Source: Legionella cherrii
Lineage (GTDB): Bacteria > Pseudomonadota > Gammaproteobacteria > Legionellales > Legionellaceae
NCBI RefSeq assembly: GCF_900635815.1
Contig: NZ_LR134173.1
Coordinates: 533,501 to 597,500, forward strand
Direction of reading: 5' to 3'
DNA: 64,000 nt
Shown: positions 53,122 to 62,204 of the stretch, piece by piece
Layout: every line of letters begins with the position of its first letter
Position numbering within the stretch: position 1 is the stretch's first letter
Program-made: the position numbers and the translations under genes
The notes under the pieces: model-generated
Database searches by the model: none
The model's input: only the letters and a program-made list of their open reading frames with translations
What the model was told of the DNA's origin: nothing

Positions 53122-54054
53122 TTAAAGTACATTGGCCATGGTACTTTTCTGAGAAATCAGTTCTTTTGCGGCAGCTAAACCCAACATCTCCCCTAACACA
53201 TTGGTTAGCACATTTAATGTTTGTTTTACTATTTTTGTAAGCGGGCTTGAAACAAAGCCACTCAAAACAGGATTGTCCCGTTTATAAAACTCACTCCCTC
53301 TTTCCATGAGCTCCGATGCTTTTCTACAAAACGCAACTAACTCCTCCACATTTTTGAAATCATATAATTGTTTAAAATGAGTTTTGAATTCTTCTTGTAG
53401 CTTCTCATCACCTTTACTTAATAACAAACCTTGTTCTATAAAAAAACCGGCAAGGTTCCTGGGATTAGTTAATTTTAAATATTCATGAAAATACGCTTCT
53501 AAGGTAGGCTTTACCTTATTCAGTTGCTTAGAAATATATATTTGCTCAAGGATATGAGTAAACGGTTGCTCAATATTTGCTTTTTTGAGGGCAGAAACTT
53601 CTAAATAATCAATGCCCAACTCATCAGCCAATTGCTGTGCCTGTTCGGTGGGTATTTCTCGACGATGGGTGATATCTGCTTTACAACCCACCAGTAGTAT
53701 AGGCACATTTTTTTTAGTTGCCCGTAAACGCTCAATATATGCTTTGGTATTCTGTAACGATCCCTTTTGCGAGAGATCAAAGCAAACCAAGGCGCCATCG
53801 ACCGTACGAAAATAGGAGTCTACTACTTTTTGTAATCTCGGAGCTCCCGATGCGTCCCAGATCCGTAATTGTATTTTCTTATTAAAGGCATTTATCGATT
53901 GTATTTTTTGATCAACACCTATAGTACTCATATATTCATCAAAAGGATAAAGGGTACCCCCACAATAGGTGTGCATTAAACTGGACTTCCCTACAGCATT
54001 ATCTCCAAGAAGAATTACTTTGAAGTGCTCATCATATTCTCTTTTGTGCTCCAT
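53122..54054 (-). CDS. Rab-like small GTPase, candidate effector
   Basis: A 310-residue eukaryotic-type Ras/Rab domain with a C-terminal extension. G1 is GDNAVGKSS (17-25), and the switch I Thr is in MSTIGVDQ. G3 is WDASGAPR (66-73), where Rabs have WDTAGQER, so the catalytic Gln is Ala71. G4 is GCKAD (123-127) and G5 is VSALKK. The last 130 residues are helical and have no prenylation Cys. Rab-like genes are scattered through Legionella genomes and are thought to come from eukaryotic hosts. The missing Gln predicts weak GTP hydrolysis. It is monocistronic. Confidence 0.82.
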   Translation of the reverse strand: MEHKREYDEHFKVILLGDNAVGKSSLMHTYCGGTLYPFDEYMSTIGVDQKIQSINAFNKKIQLRIWDASGAPRLQKVVDSYFRTVDGALVCFDLSQKGSLQNTKAYIERLRATKKNVPILLVGCKADITHRREIPTEQAQQLADELGIDYLEVSALKKANIEQPFTHILEQIYISKQLNKVKPTLEAYFHEYLKLTNPRNLAGFFIEQGLLLSKGDEKLQEEFKTHFKQLYDFKNVEELVAFCRKASELMERGSEFYKRDNPVLSGFVSSPLTKIVKQTLNVLTNVLGEMLGLAAAKELISQKSTMANVL

Positions 54055-54183
54055 GCTAAATAACCTTAGATCAGCTTGAACAAAAATAATAACGAATTAT
54101 TGGTGTTAATTTAAGTGTTCTTTGAACTTATAGTTATTAACTGGCGGACAGTGAAATCCGCTTTGAAGCGACGAAGATTTTTA

Positions 54184-55482
54184 TTAGGCACCTTTACCAG
54201 GGTTTTCCAAACTTAAGATCCCCGTATTAAAATCATAGGCAAAAATCTCGGCATAACGCCCCCAATCAATCATAGTGCGTAATACCCGATCAGCTTCTTT
54301 TTCACTTAAATAATCCTCAAGCTTACTCAAAAACCGTTCTTCAGAAACTCGATGACCTACTTTTTCATCTAAAATCCGTCGTATATAACGTGCCAGGGGC
54401 ACTTTTTCCAATAATCTTTGAGCAAATAGTTGCTTACGTTCTTGAAGATCCGCTTCCGCAAATTGCTTTCCTAAGTCGCTTAATTGAATATCCCCCGCAG
54501 AAACTTTAGCAAAACCTAATATCTCCAGAGTTTCGAGTATGGGGAACAGATCATCAATATTCATCATTAATTCATCAGCGAGTTCTGGCAAATCAATCCG
54601 CTCTTCAAAAGAAGTCATTGTCTCAATCAAACCCGTTAATTCTGAGGGCTCTACGTCAGGCAACCGATAGCCCAAACCGATTTGTCGTTCTCTTTGCGCT
54701 CGTTTTGCCTTTTCTTTAGGGCCGGTTGTCATTAACGTATAAATTTTATCAACCAAAGCCCGAAACTCAGGAGACTCAGGATCACGCGGCTGCGGTAAAG
54801 TAACAGGGAGTTCTGCACGAATGTAGCCGGGATCATTACCGAAAATTACAATTCTATCGGCTAAGGTAGCGGCTTCTTCAATATTATGTGTTACTAATAA
54901 AATTCCATTAGTATTGGTTTTCTTTTCTTTCCATAATTCCAATAAGTCCGATTTTAGGTTTTCTGCGGTGAGTACATCAAGGGCTGAAAAAGGCTCATCC
55001 ATGAGTAAGACATCCGGATTAATGACGAGAGCTCGCGCAAAACCGACCCGTTGGCGCATCCCTCCAGAAAGCTCTTTAGGGAAAGCGGACTCAAAACCGT
55101 CAAGGCCAATAATATCAATTGCTTCAATGGCGCGATGTCGACGCTCTTCACGGTTTACTCCTTGTGCCTCAAGCCCCAGTTCTACATTTTCTAATACAGT
55201 AAGCCATGGCATCAAAGCAAAAGACTGAAAAACCATCGCAATACCATCGACTGGGCGGGTAACCGGTTTGCCTCGATAAGTTACCGTTCCACTGGTAGGC
55301 GCTATAAGCCCGGCAATAATACGCAGCAAAGTAGATTTTCCTGAACCGGATTTACCTAGTAATGCAACGATTTCACCTTCTTGCAGTTTAAAATTAACAT
55401 CCTCAAGCACCAGCAAATCTTGTTCTGCGGCTTTTTTAAATGACTTGCGCAAGCTTTCTATAGCAATAATGGTTTCAGACAT
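54184..55482 (-). CDS. ABC transporter ATPase, nitrate/sulfonate type, with AAA-associated domain
   Basis: A 432-residue ATP-binding subunit. Walker A is LLGKSGSGKST, the signature is LSGGMRQRVGFARAL, Walker B is VLLMDEPFSALD, and the switch His is in LVTHNIEEA. About 150 residues follow (VEPSELTGLIETMTS and onward) like the AAA-associated C-terminal domain of NrtC/SsuB relatives. It lies 10 bases after its permease partner. Substrate unknown; no periplasmic binding protein is present nearby. Confidence 0.88.
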   Translation of the reverse strand: MSETIIAIESLRKSFKKAAEQDLLVLEDVNFKLQEGEIVALLGKSGSGKSTLLRIIAGLIAPTSGTVTYRGKPVTRPVDGIAMVFQSFALMPWLTVLENVELGLEAQGVNREERRHRAIEAIDIIGLDGFESAFPKELSGGMRQRVGFARALVINPDVLLMDEPFSALDVLTAENLKSDLLELWKEKKTNTNGILLVTHNIEEAATLADRIVIFGNDPGYIRAELPVTLPQPRDPESPEFRALVDKIYTLMTTGPKEKAKRAQRERQIGLGYRLPDVEPSELTGLIETMTSFEERIDLPELADELMMNIDDLFPILETLEILGFAKVSAGDIQLSDLGKQFAEADLQERKQLFAQRLLEKVPLARYIRRILDEKVGHRVSEERFLSKLEDYLSEKEADRVLRTMIDWGRYAEIFAYDFNTGILSLENPGKGA

Positions 55483-55492
55483 AGGTATCTTT

Positions 55493-57235
55493 TTAATTAA
55501 AGTTAAAACGTTCTTCCGCCAACCGATAGAGCGGACGCCAAATCAAATGGTTAAAAGTAAGCACATACAAGCACATCATCGCGGTACCTAAAGCAATCTT
55601 TGGGAAATCACCAGTTGCCGTACTGGCTTGAATGTATTCACCCAGGCCTGTGGCTCTAAGGGTAGTATTTCCCCAACTCACAAACTCCGCGACGATACTG
55701 GCATTCCATGCACCACCTGCGGCTGTAATGGCACCAGTAATATAAAAGGGAAAAATTCCAGGCAACGCCAATCTTTTCCACCAAATCCATCCTTTCAAAC
55801 CAAAATTATCTGCAGCAAGATAAAGCTCACGCGGAATAGTAGATGCTCCAGCAATCACATTGAATAAAATATACCATTGTGTCCCAAGAATCATGAGTGG
55901 CGTCACCCATATTTCTACATTTAAATGGAACGCGACAATAGCAATCACGAATAAAGGATAGAATAAATTCGCAGGAAACGCCGCAACAAATTGAATGACA
56001 GGCTGTATTTTTTGTGCAATTCTTGGTCTTAAGCCAATCCACACCCCGATTGGGATCCAAACGAGGGAGCTCAAGAAAATCAAACAAAGAACTCGAGTGC
56101 CTGTAGCAGCCCCCAGTAGAAATACATGTAAAATATCACTGACTTTCAATTCTGCAAGGATAAAGCGTAATAGGAACCATGCTCCTGAGCAAACACTGAT
56201 AAAGACTAAAATACTCCAAACCCGATCCAGACGTTTCTGTCTTTTGAAATCAACTTCTTTAATGGCTTTAGCCTCATTGATCCTAAGCCAGCGCGCATTG
56301 ACAAAATAATCAGTAAAAATACTGATGACTTCAGCAAATTGCTTCATTAACCGACTACCGCGTATCCAGTCTATCAACCAAGATTGATATTCCACTTCAT
56401 CATGAGACTGTTCTGTTTTAAATTTTTCGGACCAAGCAATTAAGGGTCGGAAGAATATTTGGTCATATAAAAAAATAACGATCACCATTGCCAAAATGGC
56501 ATAGCCCACTGCATGGATATCCCGTTGCTGGATTGCTAAAGCAATGTACGAGCCTACCCCGGGTAATCTGATGTCTTGATGAGCTACGGAAATTGCTTCA
56601 GATAAAACCACAAAGAACCAACTTGCAGACATGGAAACCATCATATTCCATAATAAGCTCGACATAGAAAAAGGAACTTCCAGCTTCCAAAAACGCTGCC
56701 ATGCTGAAAGTCGGAACATAGAAGACACCTCTTGTAAATCATGAGGCAATGTTTTTAATGACTGATAAAAACCAAAAGTCATATTCCATACTTGGGCACA
56801 AAAAATAGCGAAAATGGAGGCGCATTCAGGTCCCAACAAACTGTTTGGAAATAGACGGATAAATCCAGTCACGGTAATGGATAAGAAACTAAGGACCGGT
56901 ATGGATTGCAAAATATCAATCGCAGGGATAATGATTTGTTCCGCACGTCGATTTTTGGCCGCCCAAAGTCCTACAGTAAACGTAAAAATGATTGAAAAAA
57001 ACAATGCAATAAACATACGAAGTACTGTACGTAATGCATAAAAAGGCAGATTGGCAGGATCTAAAGAAATAGGTATCTGCTGTCCTAACTGATAAGGAGT
57101 AGCCATTTGCGAACCGGCCCACCCCAAAAAAAACAAGATAGAAAAAATAAGAATAAGGAGCAACAAATCCCAACGATTTATATATCGGCCAAATCTATCA
57201 GGATTAGCAAAGTAGAATCGACTTTCTCGCACCAT
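55493..57235 (-). CDS. ABC transporter permease, tandem fused membrane domains
   Basis: A 580-residue inner-membrane protein made of two permease halves of the nitrate/sulfonate/taurine type. Each half has about five to six helices and an EAA-like loop: DLQEVSSMFRLSAWQRFWKLEVP (first half) and PRELYLAADNFGLKGWIWWKRLALPG (second half). It is co-transcribed with the ATPase downstream. A single fused permease with one ATPase would give a two-gene importer. Its substrate cannot be read from sequence. Confidence 0.87.
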   Translation of the reverse strand: MVRESRFYFANPDRFGRYINRWDLLLLILIFSILFFLGWAGSQMATPYQLGQQIPISLDPANLPFYALRTVLRMFIALFFSIIFTFTVGLWAAKNRRAEQIIIPAIDILQSIPVLSFLSITVTGFIRLFPNSLLGPECASIFAIFCAQVWNMTFGFYQSLKTLPHDLQEVSSMFRLSAWQRFWKLEVPFSMSSLLWNMMVSMSASWFFVVLSEAISVAHQDIRLPGVGSYIALAIQQRDIHAVGYAILAMVIVIFLYDQIFFRPLIAWSEKFKTEQSHDEVEYQSWLIDWIRGSRLMKQFAEVISIFTDYFVNARWLRINEAKAIKEVDFKRQKRLDRVWSILVFISVCSGAWFLLRFILAELKVSDILHVFLLGAATGTRVLCLIFLSSLVWIPIGVWIGLRPRIAQKIQPVIQFVAAFPANLFYPLFVIAIVAFHLNVEIWVTPLMILGTQWYILFNVIAGASTIPRELYLAADNFGLKGWIWWKRLALPGIFPFYITGAITAAGGAWNASIVAEFVSWGNTTLRATGLGEYIQASTATGDFPKIALGTAMMCLYVLTFNHLIWRPLYRLAEERFNFN

Positions 57236-57299
57236 GCCCCCCTTAATAACTTTGTCGACACCCGAAACACACTCTGCAACGTATGAATCACGCAGTAAA

Positions 57300-57466
57300 G
57301 GGTCTGTTTACAATGCGCTAGATTGAGCCCAAATGGCGTGATATGCGCTTGCATACTATCCCTTGTCATCCCTCGCTGTGCTCGGGGTGACGTAGATTGG
57401 GCACTGCGTTTTTAATACTCTAAATCACGTCATTTGGGCTCAATCTAGCGAATTTGAAACAGGCCC
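57300..57466. repeat. MITE-like palindromic element, 167 bp
   Basis: Two 45-base arms (57300-57344 and 57422-57466) are inverted copies with about 39 matches. Both contain GCTAGATTGAGCCCAAATG and begin GGGTCTGTTT or GGGCCTGTTT. There is no coding content. The ends match the short palindrome at 27814. Non-autonomous transposon or chromosomal repeat are both possible; no target duplication is obvious. Confidence 0.75.
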
Positions 57467-57835
57467 TATTTTTATAGAAAAAGCAGTGAAGTTCAACATA
57501 ACATCAAGATAAGCTTATATCTCAAATTGTGATACAGGTTAAATTGTATTGATGCGAGTTCAGCTGCTTGTTTAAGGGGAATAAAATACCATAAAGACAA
57601 CATAATCGATAGATTTAAGCAGCGGAATATCTACTTTTCTGCTCAATTAAGTTGTTTTAATCCGACTAAACTTTAAAAAACTCAACGTTTCTAGATAGAA
57701 ATTTGAAAATATAATAACTGCTTTAATTATTAAAATACGATAATATTCAATACCTTATTTATTGCATTTGATTCTTTATTGATTTAAATGATAAAAATTT
57801 GATTAATAATTGAACTTTTTGATATTTTTTGTGTC
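57467..57835. other. AT-rich gene-free stretch
   Basis: About 370 bases between the palindromic element and the RNA element. The sequence is very rich in A/T with no open frame worth reporting. It should include the promoter of the downstream RNA. TTGAAC (57810-57815) and TAATAT (57836-57841) are the best -35/-10 words but are 20 bases apart, so the promoter is weakly supported. Confidence 0.35.
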
Positions 57836-57847
57836 TAATATAGTGAG

Positions 57848-57955
57848 CATTTCCCCCGAATGCTTAGCTCCGCTTTACCCCCTCTTAAGCGGGGCAATGT
57901 TTAGATTTATTGTCTAAACATCCAATTTGCCCCGGCCGCAGCCGGGGATTTTTTT
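57848..57955 (+). ncRNA. Structured RNA with competing stems and intrinsic terminator
   Basis: Four pairing segments are visible: GCTCCGCTT (57867-57875) with AAGCGGGGC (57887-57895); CGGGGCAA (57890-57897) with TTGCCCCG (57927-57934); and CCCCGGC (57930-57936) with GCCGGGG (57941-57947) followed by ATTTTTTT. The middle pairing excludes both outer ones, as in attenuators. A hairpin TGTTTAGA/TCTAAACA sits inside it. It is either a free-standing sRNA of about 110 bases or a leader controlling the IcmL-like gene that starts 76 bases after the terminator. The terminator is certain; the role is not. Confidence 0.65.
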
Positions 57956-58030
57956 ATGTGTATTGAATAATGCTACACTATGATGTAATAAACGAAGTCT
58001 AGCCCTCCTTATTGTAAAAGGACCATACAT

Positions 58031-58618
58031 ATGAATAAAAAATTTGCCTTAATTTTATTGTCCATTTTTTTCCAATTAAGTTATGCTCAATCAGAACAGG
58101 CTGAATTATCGGTTTGGGTCAATGAAGCAATTGTCGCTACATATACCTACAGCTATCAAAATTACCTCGAAGATCAAAAGAAAATAGCCAAATATTTCAC
58201 TGCTGATGGCTGGATCGCCTTCAGTAATGCTTTAAATGCTTCCAAATTGCCAGAAGCAGTGCAAAAAAATCAATATAGAGTAAGCTCCGTAGCAACGGAA
58301 CCCCCGGTAATCACTCAAATTGATCCCACACATTGGAAAGCAAACATGAGGCTGTTGGTGGTCTATCAAAATCCTCAGTATCAGCAACGGCAACATTTGA
58401 GAGTAGCCATTAATTTTATGGTCGCGCCTTCAGGCCAAGGTGTCCGCGGATACAGCATGACCAACTTACAGTCTGTCGAAACGAAACCCGCTTGTAAATG
58501 CATTGTCGAAGAAGACAGTGAAACACCGACGAGCACACCTTCTCCGAGTACTACAAATAAACCATCAACCGGTACCCCACCTGCCAGCGCACCTACCCCC
58601 AATAACGCCAAGCCATAA
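58031..58618 (+). CDS. DotI/IcmL-like secreted protein
   Basis: A 195-residue protein with a signal peptide (to about residue 20), then a domain (about 25-155) like the periplasmic part of DotI/IcmL/TraM: NEAIVATYTYSYQNYLEDQKKIAKYFT, then WIAFSNALNAS, and late WKANMRLLVVYQN. The Thr/Ser/Pro-rich tail is disordered. It lacks the membrane helix of true IcmL, and Legionella genomes carry such stand-alone paralogues. It may modulate the Dot/Icm channel, but no role is shown. Its end overlaps the end of a convergent gene by 26 bases. Confidence 0.75.
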   Translation: MNKKFALILLSIFFQLSYAQSEQAELSVWVNEAIVATYTYSYQNYLEDQKKIAKYFTADGWIAFSNALNASKLPEAVQKNQYRVSSVATEPPVITQIDPTHWKANMRLLVVYQNPQYQQRQHLRVAINFMVAPSGQGVRGYSMTNLQSVETKPACKCIVEEDSETPTSTPSPSTTNKPSTGTPPASAPTPNNAKP

Positions 58619-59060
58619 GACCTAGGTGCACCACAATTAATATGCCAATCAAACTCAATATAATATTTAATTTGGTTGGCATGGAAACGTCTAAAGCAGA
58701 TTGCTCCGGATGATTAGGATTATAATAGATATCAATTGCCTCATTTTCTTGAAAGGCTACGGCAGCTTTATATGCTACTCCGCGGGAATATTTACTGTTC
58801 GGATTATTATGAGCAGTATCCAAAAACAAATATTCACCTGTCAAATTCTGATCGTTAATCTGATAAGTGTATTCAATTTTAGGCCAAACGCTATGGCCGA
58901 CTGTAGTCCATTCACATGCGGTAATATATCCCTTAACTTTTAGCCATGATTGAGCCTGTATCAAAATTTGTCTATCACGCCAAAAATGTCTGAAGAGTAT
59001 TAAAAGAAAGAGCAACCAACCTAAATCCAGCATCCAACGCCAAACATTTAGCCCAATCAT
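58593..59060 (-). CDS. DUF3592-like membrane protein
   Basis: A 155-residue protein with one N-terminal and one C-terminal membrane helix. They flank an extracytoplasmic domain with GYITACEWTTVG, KIEYTYQINDQNLTGEYLF and IDIYYNPNHPEQSAL, the strand pattern and YNPxxPxxS ending of DUF3592. The start at 59060 has AGGA 8 bases upstream. Seventeen further residues are open but unlikely. Function unknown. Confidence 0.72.
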   Translation of the reverse strand: MIGLNVWRWMLDLGWLLFLLILFRHFWRDRQILIQAQSWLKVKGYITACEWTTVGHSVWPKIEYTYQINDQNLTGEYLFLDTAHNNPNSKYSRGVAYKAAVAFQENEAIDIYYNPNHPEQSALDVSMPTKLNIILSLIGILIVVHLGLMAWRYWG

Positions 59061-59155
59061 TAAAGTAGTCCTAAGAAATATGCAGTATGCAATATACAGT
59101 ATATATCGCAATAGGTATAATCACCCACATCAAGGTGATTGAAAAAGGACGTACA

Positions 59156-60238
59156 ATGATTGCTAAAACCCCTCTTCATGCCACTCATCAAGCATGTGGC
59201 GCTAAAATGGTTGATTTTCATGGCTGGGAAATGCCATTGCATTATGGATCACAGATCAATGAACATCACTATGTTCGAAAGGATGCCGGCATGTTTGATG
59301 TCTCGCATATGACCATTGTTGACATACTTGGCGCCGGTGGCCGCCAGTTTTTACGTAAGCTGTTAACGAATGATGTGGATCAACTCGAACACAATGGGAA
59401 AGCGCTTTATAGTTGCATGTGCAACGAACATGGTGGAGTGATTGATGATCTCATCGTTTATCAACGTGCTTCCGATAATTACCGCGTAGTCCTCAATTCG
59501 GCAACACGACACAATGATTTAGCCTGGATTCGCAAAAAAAGTGAAGGGTTTGCGGTGGGTCTACAAGAGCGCAGAGAATTGGCGATGATTGCCATCCAAG
59601 GACCTCAGGCAATAGAAAAAACCTTGAAAACGCTTAATCCTGCGCAAATTGATGCAGTCTCTACACTGACACATTTTGAATGTGTGGATGTCGAACAATG
59701 GTTTTTTGCGCGCACTGGATATACTGGAGAAGATGGATTTGAAATCATCGTTCCTCAAGAGAGCATCGTCGAATTATGGAATAACTTAATGCAGGTGGGC
59801 GTACATCCCTGTGGCTTAGGCGCTCGAGATACGCTGCGGCTGGAGGCGGGCATGCTTCTTTACGGCCAGGATATGGACACTTCCACTAGCCCCTTAGAAT
59901 CCGGTCTTGCTTGGACCATTAAATGGGAGCCTGCAGATCGTGATTTTATCGGAATGGGGGCCTTATTTTCGCAAAAACAAATAGGTATCAAGCGTAAAAT
60001 GGTAGGACTTACCTTGTTAGATAAAGGGATTATGCGTCATGGGCAAAAGGTAGTAATTCCAGGCTGCGCAGATGGGATTATTACTAGCGGCAGCTATTCA
60101 CCCACTCTGGAACAATCGATTGCTTTAGCAAGAGTCCCCGTTGAAACAGGTGATGAAGTCATGGTTGATATTCGTGGCAAATTAGTTCCAGCAAAAGTAG
60201 GTAAACCCCGTTTTGTTAAATCAGGAAAAGCGCTTTAA
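59156..60238 (+). CDS. gcvT: Glycine cleavage system T protein (aminomethyltransferase)
   Basis: Takes the aminomethyl group from lipoyl-GcvH to tetrahydrofolate, releasing ammonia. Its 360 residues include KTPLHATHQACGAKMVDFHGWEMP, MFDVSHM, GYTGEDGFEI and LEAGMLLYGQDMD. The ATG at 59156 follows AAAAAGGA. A longer in-frame start to 59087 is rejected. No glycine riboswitch is visible upstream. Confidence 0.95.
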   Translation: MIAKTPLHATHQACGAKMVDFHGWEMPLHYGSQINEHHYVRKDAGMFDVSHMTIVDILGAGGRQFLRKLLTNDVDQLEHNGKALYSCMCNEHGGVIDDLIVYQRASDNYRVVLNSATRHNDLAWIRKKSEGFAVGLQERRELAMIAIQGPQAIEKTLKTLNPAQIDAVSTLTHFECVDVEQWFFARTGYTGEDGFEIIVPQESIVELWNNLMQVGVHPCGLGARDTLRLEAGMLLYGQDMDTSTSPLESGLAWTIKWEPADRDFIGMGALFSQKQIGIKRKMVGLTLLDKGIMRHGQKVVIPGCADGIITSGSYSPTLEQSIALARVPVETGDEVMVDIRGKLVPAKVGKPRFVKSGKAL

Positions 60239-60301
60239 AACACAGTATCGATTCATTATGATTTCATAATCTTAGTGAACAGACAGATTTGAGCGCAGGC
60301 T

Positions 60302-60358
60302 GGGCGGAAAGCGCAGCATAGATGGCTATGCGAGCATTTTTCAGCGTGCTTTTCGCCC
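60302..60358. repeat. Stable hairpin between gcvT and gcvH
   Basis: GGGCGGAAAGC (60302-60312) pairs with GCTTTTCGCCC (60348-60358), enclosing GCATAG/CTATGC (60316-60331). The 206-base gap has no gene. It looks like a dispersed intergenic repeat; it may also tune gcvT against gcvH expression. It does not fit the glycine riboswitch layout. Confidence 0.6.
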
Positions 60359-60444
60359 AAGATGTGCCCAATATGGCATTGCAGCTGAATCGTTACAAAA
60401 CATTTTGAATTAAGTGGTTATATAATTAAATAAGGATAATACGA

Positions 60445-60822
60445 ATGAATGAATTGAAATTCACAAATACCCATGAATGGCTCAAAGAAGAGCAAAATGA
60501 AGTAACCATAGGCATCACGGATCATGCACAACAATTATTGGGTGACATGGTTTTTGTAGAATTGCCTGAAGTAGGTGATGAAGTGAGCGCAGGTGAAGAG
60601 TTAGGTGTTGTCGAATCAGTAAAAGCTGCCTCTGACTTCTATGCCCCCGTAAGTGGCGTCGTTACCGCGGTCAATGAAGTAGTCGTCGAAAATCCAGCGC
60701 TTGTTAATTCGGACCCTTATACTGCTGGCTGGCTGGTCAAGCTGAAACCGAGTCATCCTGGTGAAATTGACAGTTTATTAACTGCTGAACAATATCAAAA
60801 TGAGATTGCTGAGGAACACTAA
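60445..60822 (+). CDS. gcvH: Glycine cleavage system H protein
   Basis: A lipoyl carrier of 125 residues. The lipoylated Lys is in [18 protein letters not shown], and the [12 protein letters not shown] start ([13 protein letters not shown]) and [14 protein letters not shown] region ([14 protein letters not shown]) are standard. It starts the gcvH-PA-yciI-PB run with only two bases before gcvPA. Confidence 0.96.
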   Translation: MNELKFTNTHEWLKEEQNEVTIGITDHAQQLLGDMVFVELPEVGDEVSAGEELGVVESVKAASDFYAPVSGVVTAVNEVVVENPALVNSDPYTAGWLVKLKPSHPGEIDSLLTAEQYQNEIAEEH

Positions 60823-60824
60823 TC

Positions 60825-62204
60825 ATGCCTTATATCCCACACACGTCCGAAGACAGCAAAGCGATGCTTGACGCCATTGGCGTGCAAGATACCCAAACTT
60901 TGTTTGATGAAATTCCATTGTCTTTGCAATATGCAGGATTTCAAAATATACCTGCCGGCATCAATGAAATGGATATGTTAAAAGAAGCTCAAGAACTGGC
61001 GAATAAAAACCGTAACGGAATCTGCTTCCTAGGTGCAGGATGCTACGAGCATCACATACCTGCAGCAGTGTGGGATATTGCTTCGCGTGGTGAATTCTTA
61101 ACAGCATACACGCCTTACCAGGCTGAAGCCAGTCAAGGCACGTTGCAATTGTTATACGAATACCAAACCATGATCTGTGAACTAACAGGCATGGAGGTAT
61201 CCAATGCATCGATGTATGATGGTGCTACCGCGCTTGCTGAGGCTATTTTAATGGCAGTGCGTGTCAATAAGCACAGTAAAACAAACCGAGTATTAATCAC
61301 CGGTACAACTCATCCGCTCTATCGTGAAACCATTGAAACCATTCTGCGGAATCAGCACATTGAAGTGATTACTTTGCCTTTTGATGAGAAACAGGGCATT
61401 ACCTCTCTTGCGGCATTGGAACAATATGCAGGAGAAGATATTACAGCATTGGTTATTGCTCAACCTAATTTTTTTGGTTGCTTGGAAAAAGTAGATGAGC
61501 TGAGTGATTGGGCTCATCAAAACAAAACAATCAGCGTGGCCTGCGTCAATCCTGTATCACTTGCCTTATTAAAACCGCCAGGAGCCTGGGGCCAACATGG
61601 CGTAGACATTGCCTGTGGCGAGGGTCAACCTTTAGGGGCACCGATGGCATCAGGCGGTCCTTATTTTGGGTTTTTAAGCACACGTATGGCTCATGTACGC
61701 CAAATGCCTGGACGCATTATCGGATGTACTTTGGATAAAGATGGAAAAAGAGGGTTTACCCTAACCTTACAAGCACGGGAGCAACATATACGCCGTGCCA
61801 AAGCAACCTCAAATATTTGTACCAATCAGGGCTTATTGGTTACGGCAGCCACCATTCATATGAGTCTTTTGGGCGCCGAAGGATTACGCCAAGTTGCAAG
61901 CCAATGCCACCATAATACTCATGAATTAGTCGACGCCTTAACCGAAATTGATGGTGTAGAACTCGTGTTTACTGCACCTTATTTTCATGAAGCCTTGCTG
62001 AAACTCAATCAACCTGTAGAACAGGTCTTAAAAAAATTAGCGAATGCGGGTATAACTGGAGGTTATAACCCAGGAGTTCATTACCCTCAATTAGCGAATA
62101 CCCTTTTAATTTGTGCTACGGAAATGCGAACGCAAGAGGACATCGCGTTTTATGCAAAAACGTTGAAATCCATCATGTCTCAACGAGGTGACTCATGTTT
62201 GTAA
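60825..62204 (+). CDS. gcvPA: Glycine dehydrogenase (decarboxylating) subunit 1
   Basis: The N-terminal half of the P protein, here a separate gene as in many split systems. Its 459 residues include YIPHTSEDSKAMLDAIG, FLGAGCYEHHIPAAV, YTPYQAEASQGTLQLLYEYQTMICELTGMEVSNAS and GGPYFGFLS. It pairs with gcvPB for PLP-dependent glycine decarboxylation. It overlaps the next small gene by 10 bases. Confidence 0.95.
   Translation: MPYIPHTSEDSKAMLDAIGVQDTQTLFDEIPLSLQYAGFQNIPAGINEMDMLKEAQELANKNRNGICFLGAGCYEHHIPAAVWDIASRGEFLTAYTPYQAEASQGTLQLLYEYQTMICELTGMEVSNASMYDGATALAEAILMAVRVNKHSKTNRVLITGTTHPLYRETIETILRNQHIEVITLPFDEKQGITSLAALEQYAGEDITALVIAQPNFFGCLEKVDELSDWAHQNKTISVACVNPVSLALLKPPGAWGQHGVDIACGEGQPLGAPMASGGPYFGFLSTRMAHVRQMPGRIIGCTLDKDGKRGFTLTLQAREQHIRRAKATSNICTNQGLLVTAATIHMSLLGAEGLRQVASQCHHNTHELVDALTEIDGVELVFTAPYFHEALLKLNQPVEQVLKKLANAGITGGYNPGVHYPQLANTLLICATEMRTQEDIAFYAKTLKSIMSQRGDSCL

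Noticed and set aside
59061..59155. Possible glycine riboswitch before gcvT
   Set aside because: The leader is under 100 bases, lacks the tandem aptamer core and no terminator precedes the start. The gcvT-gcvH gap does not fit either.
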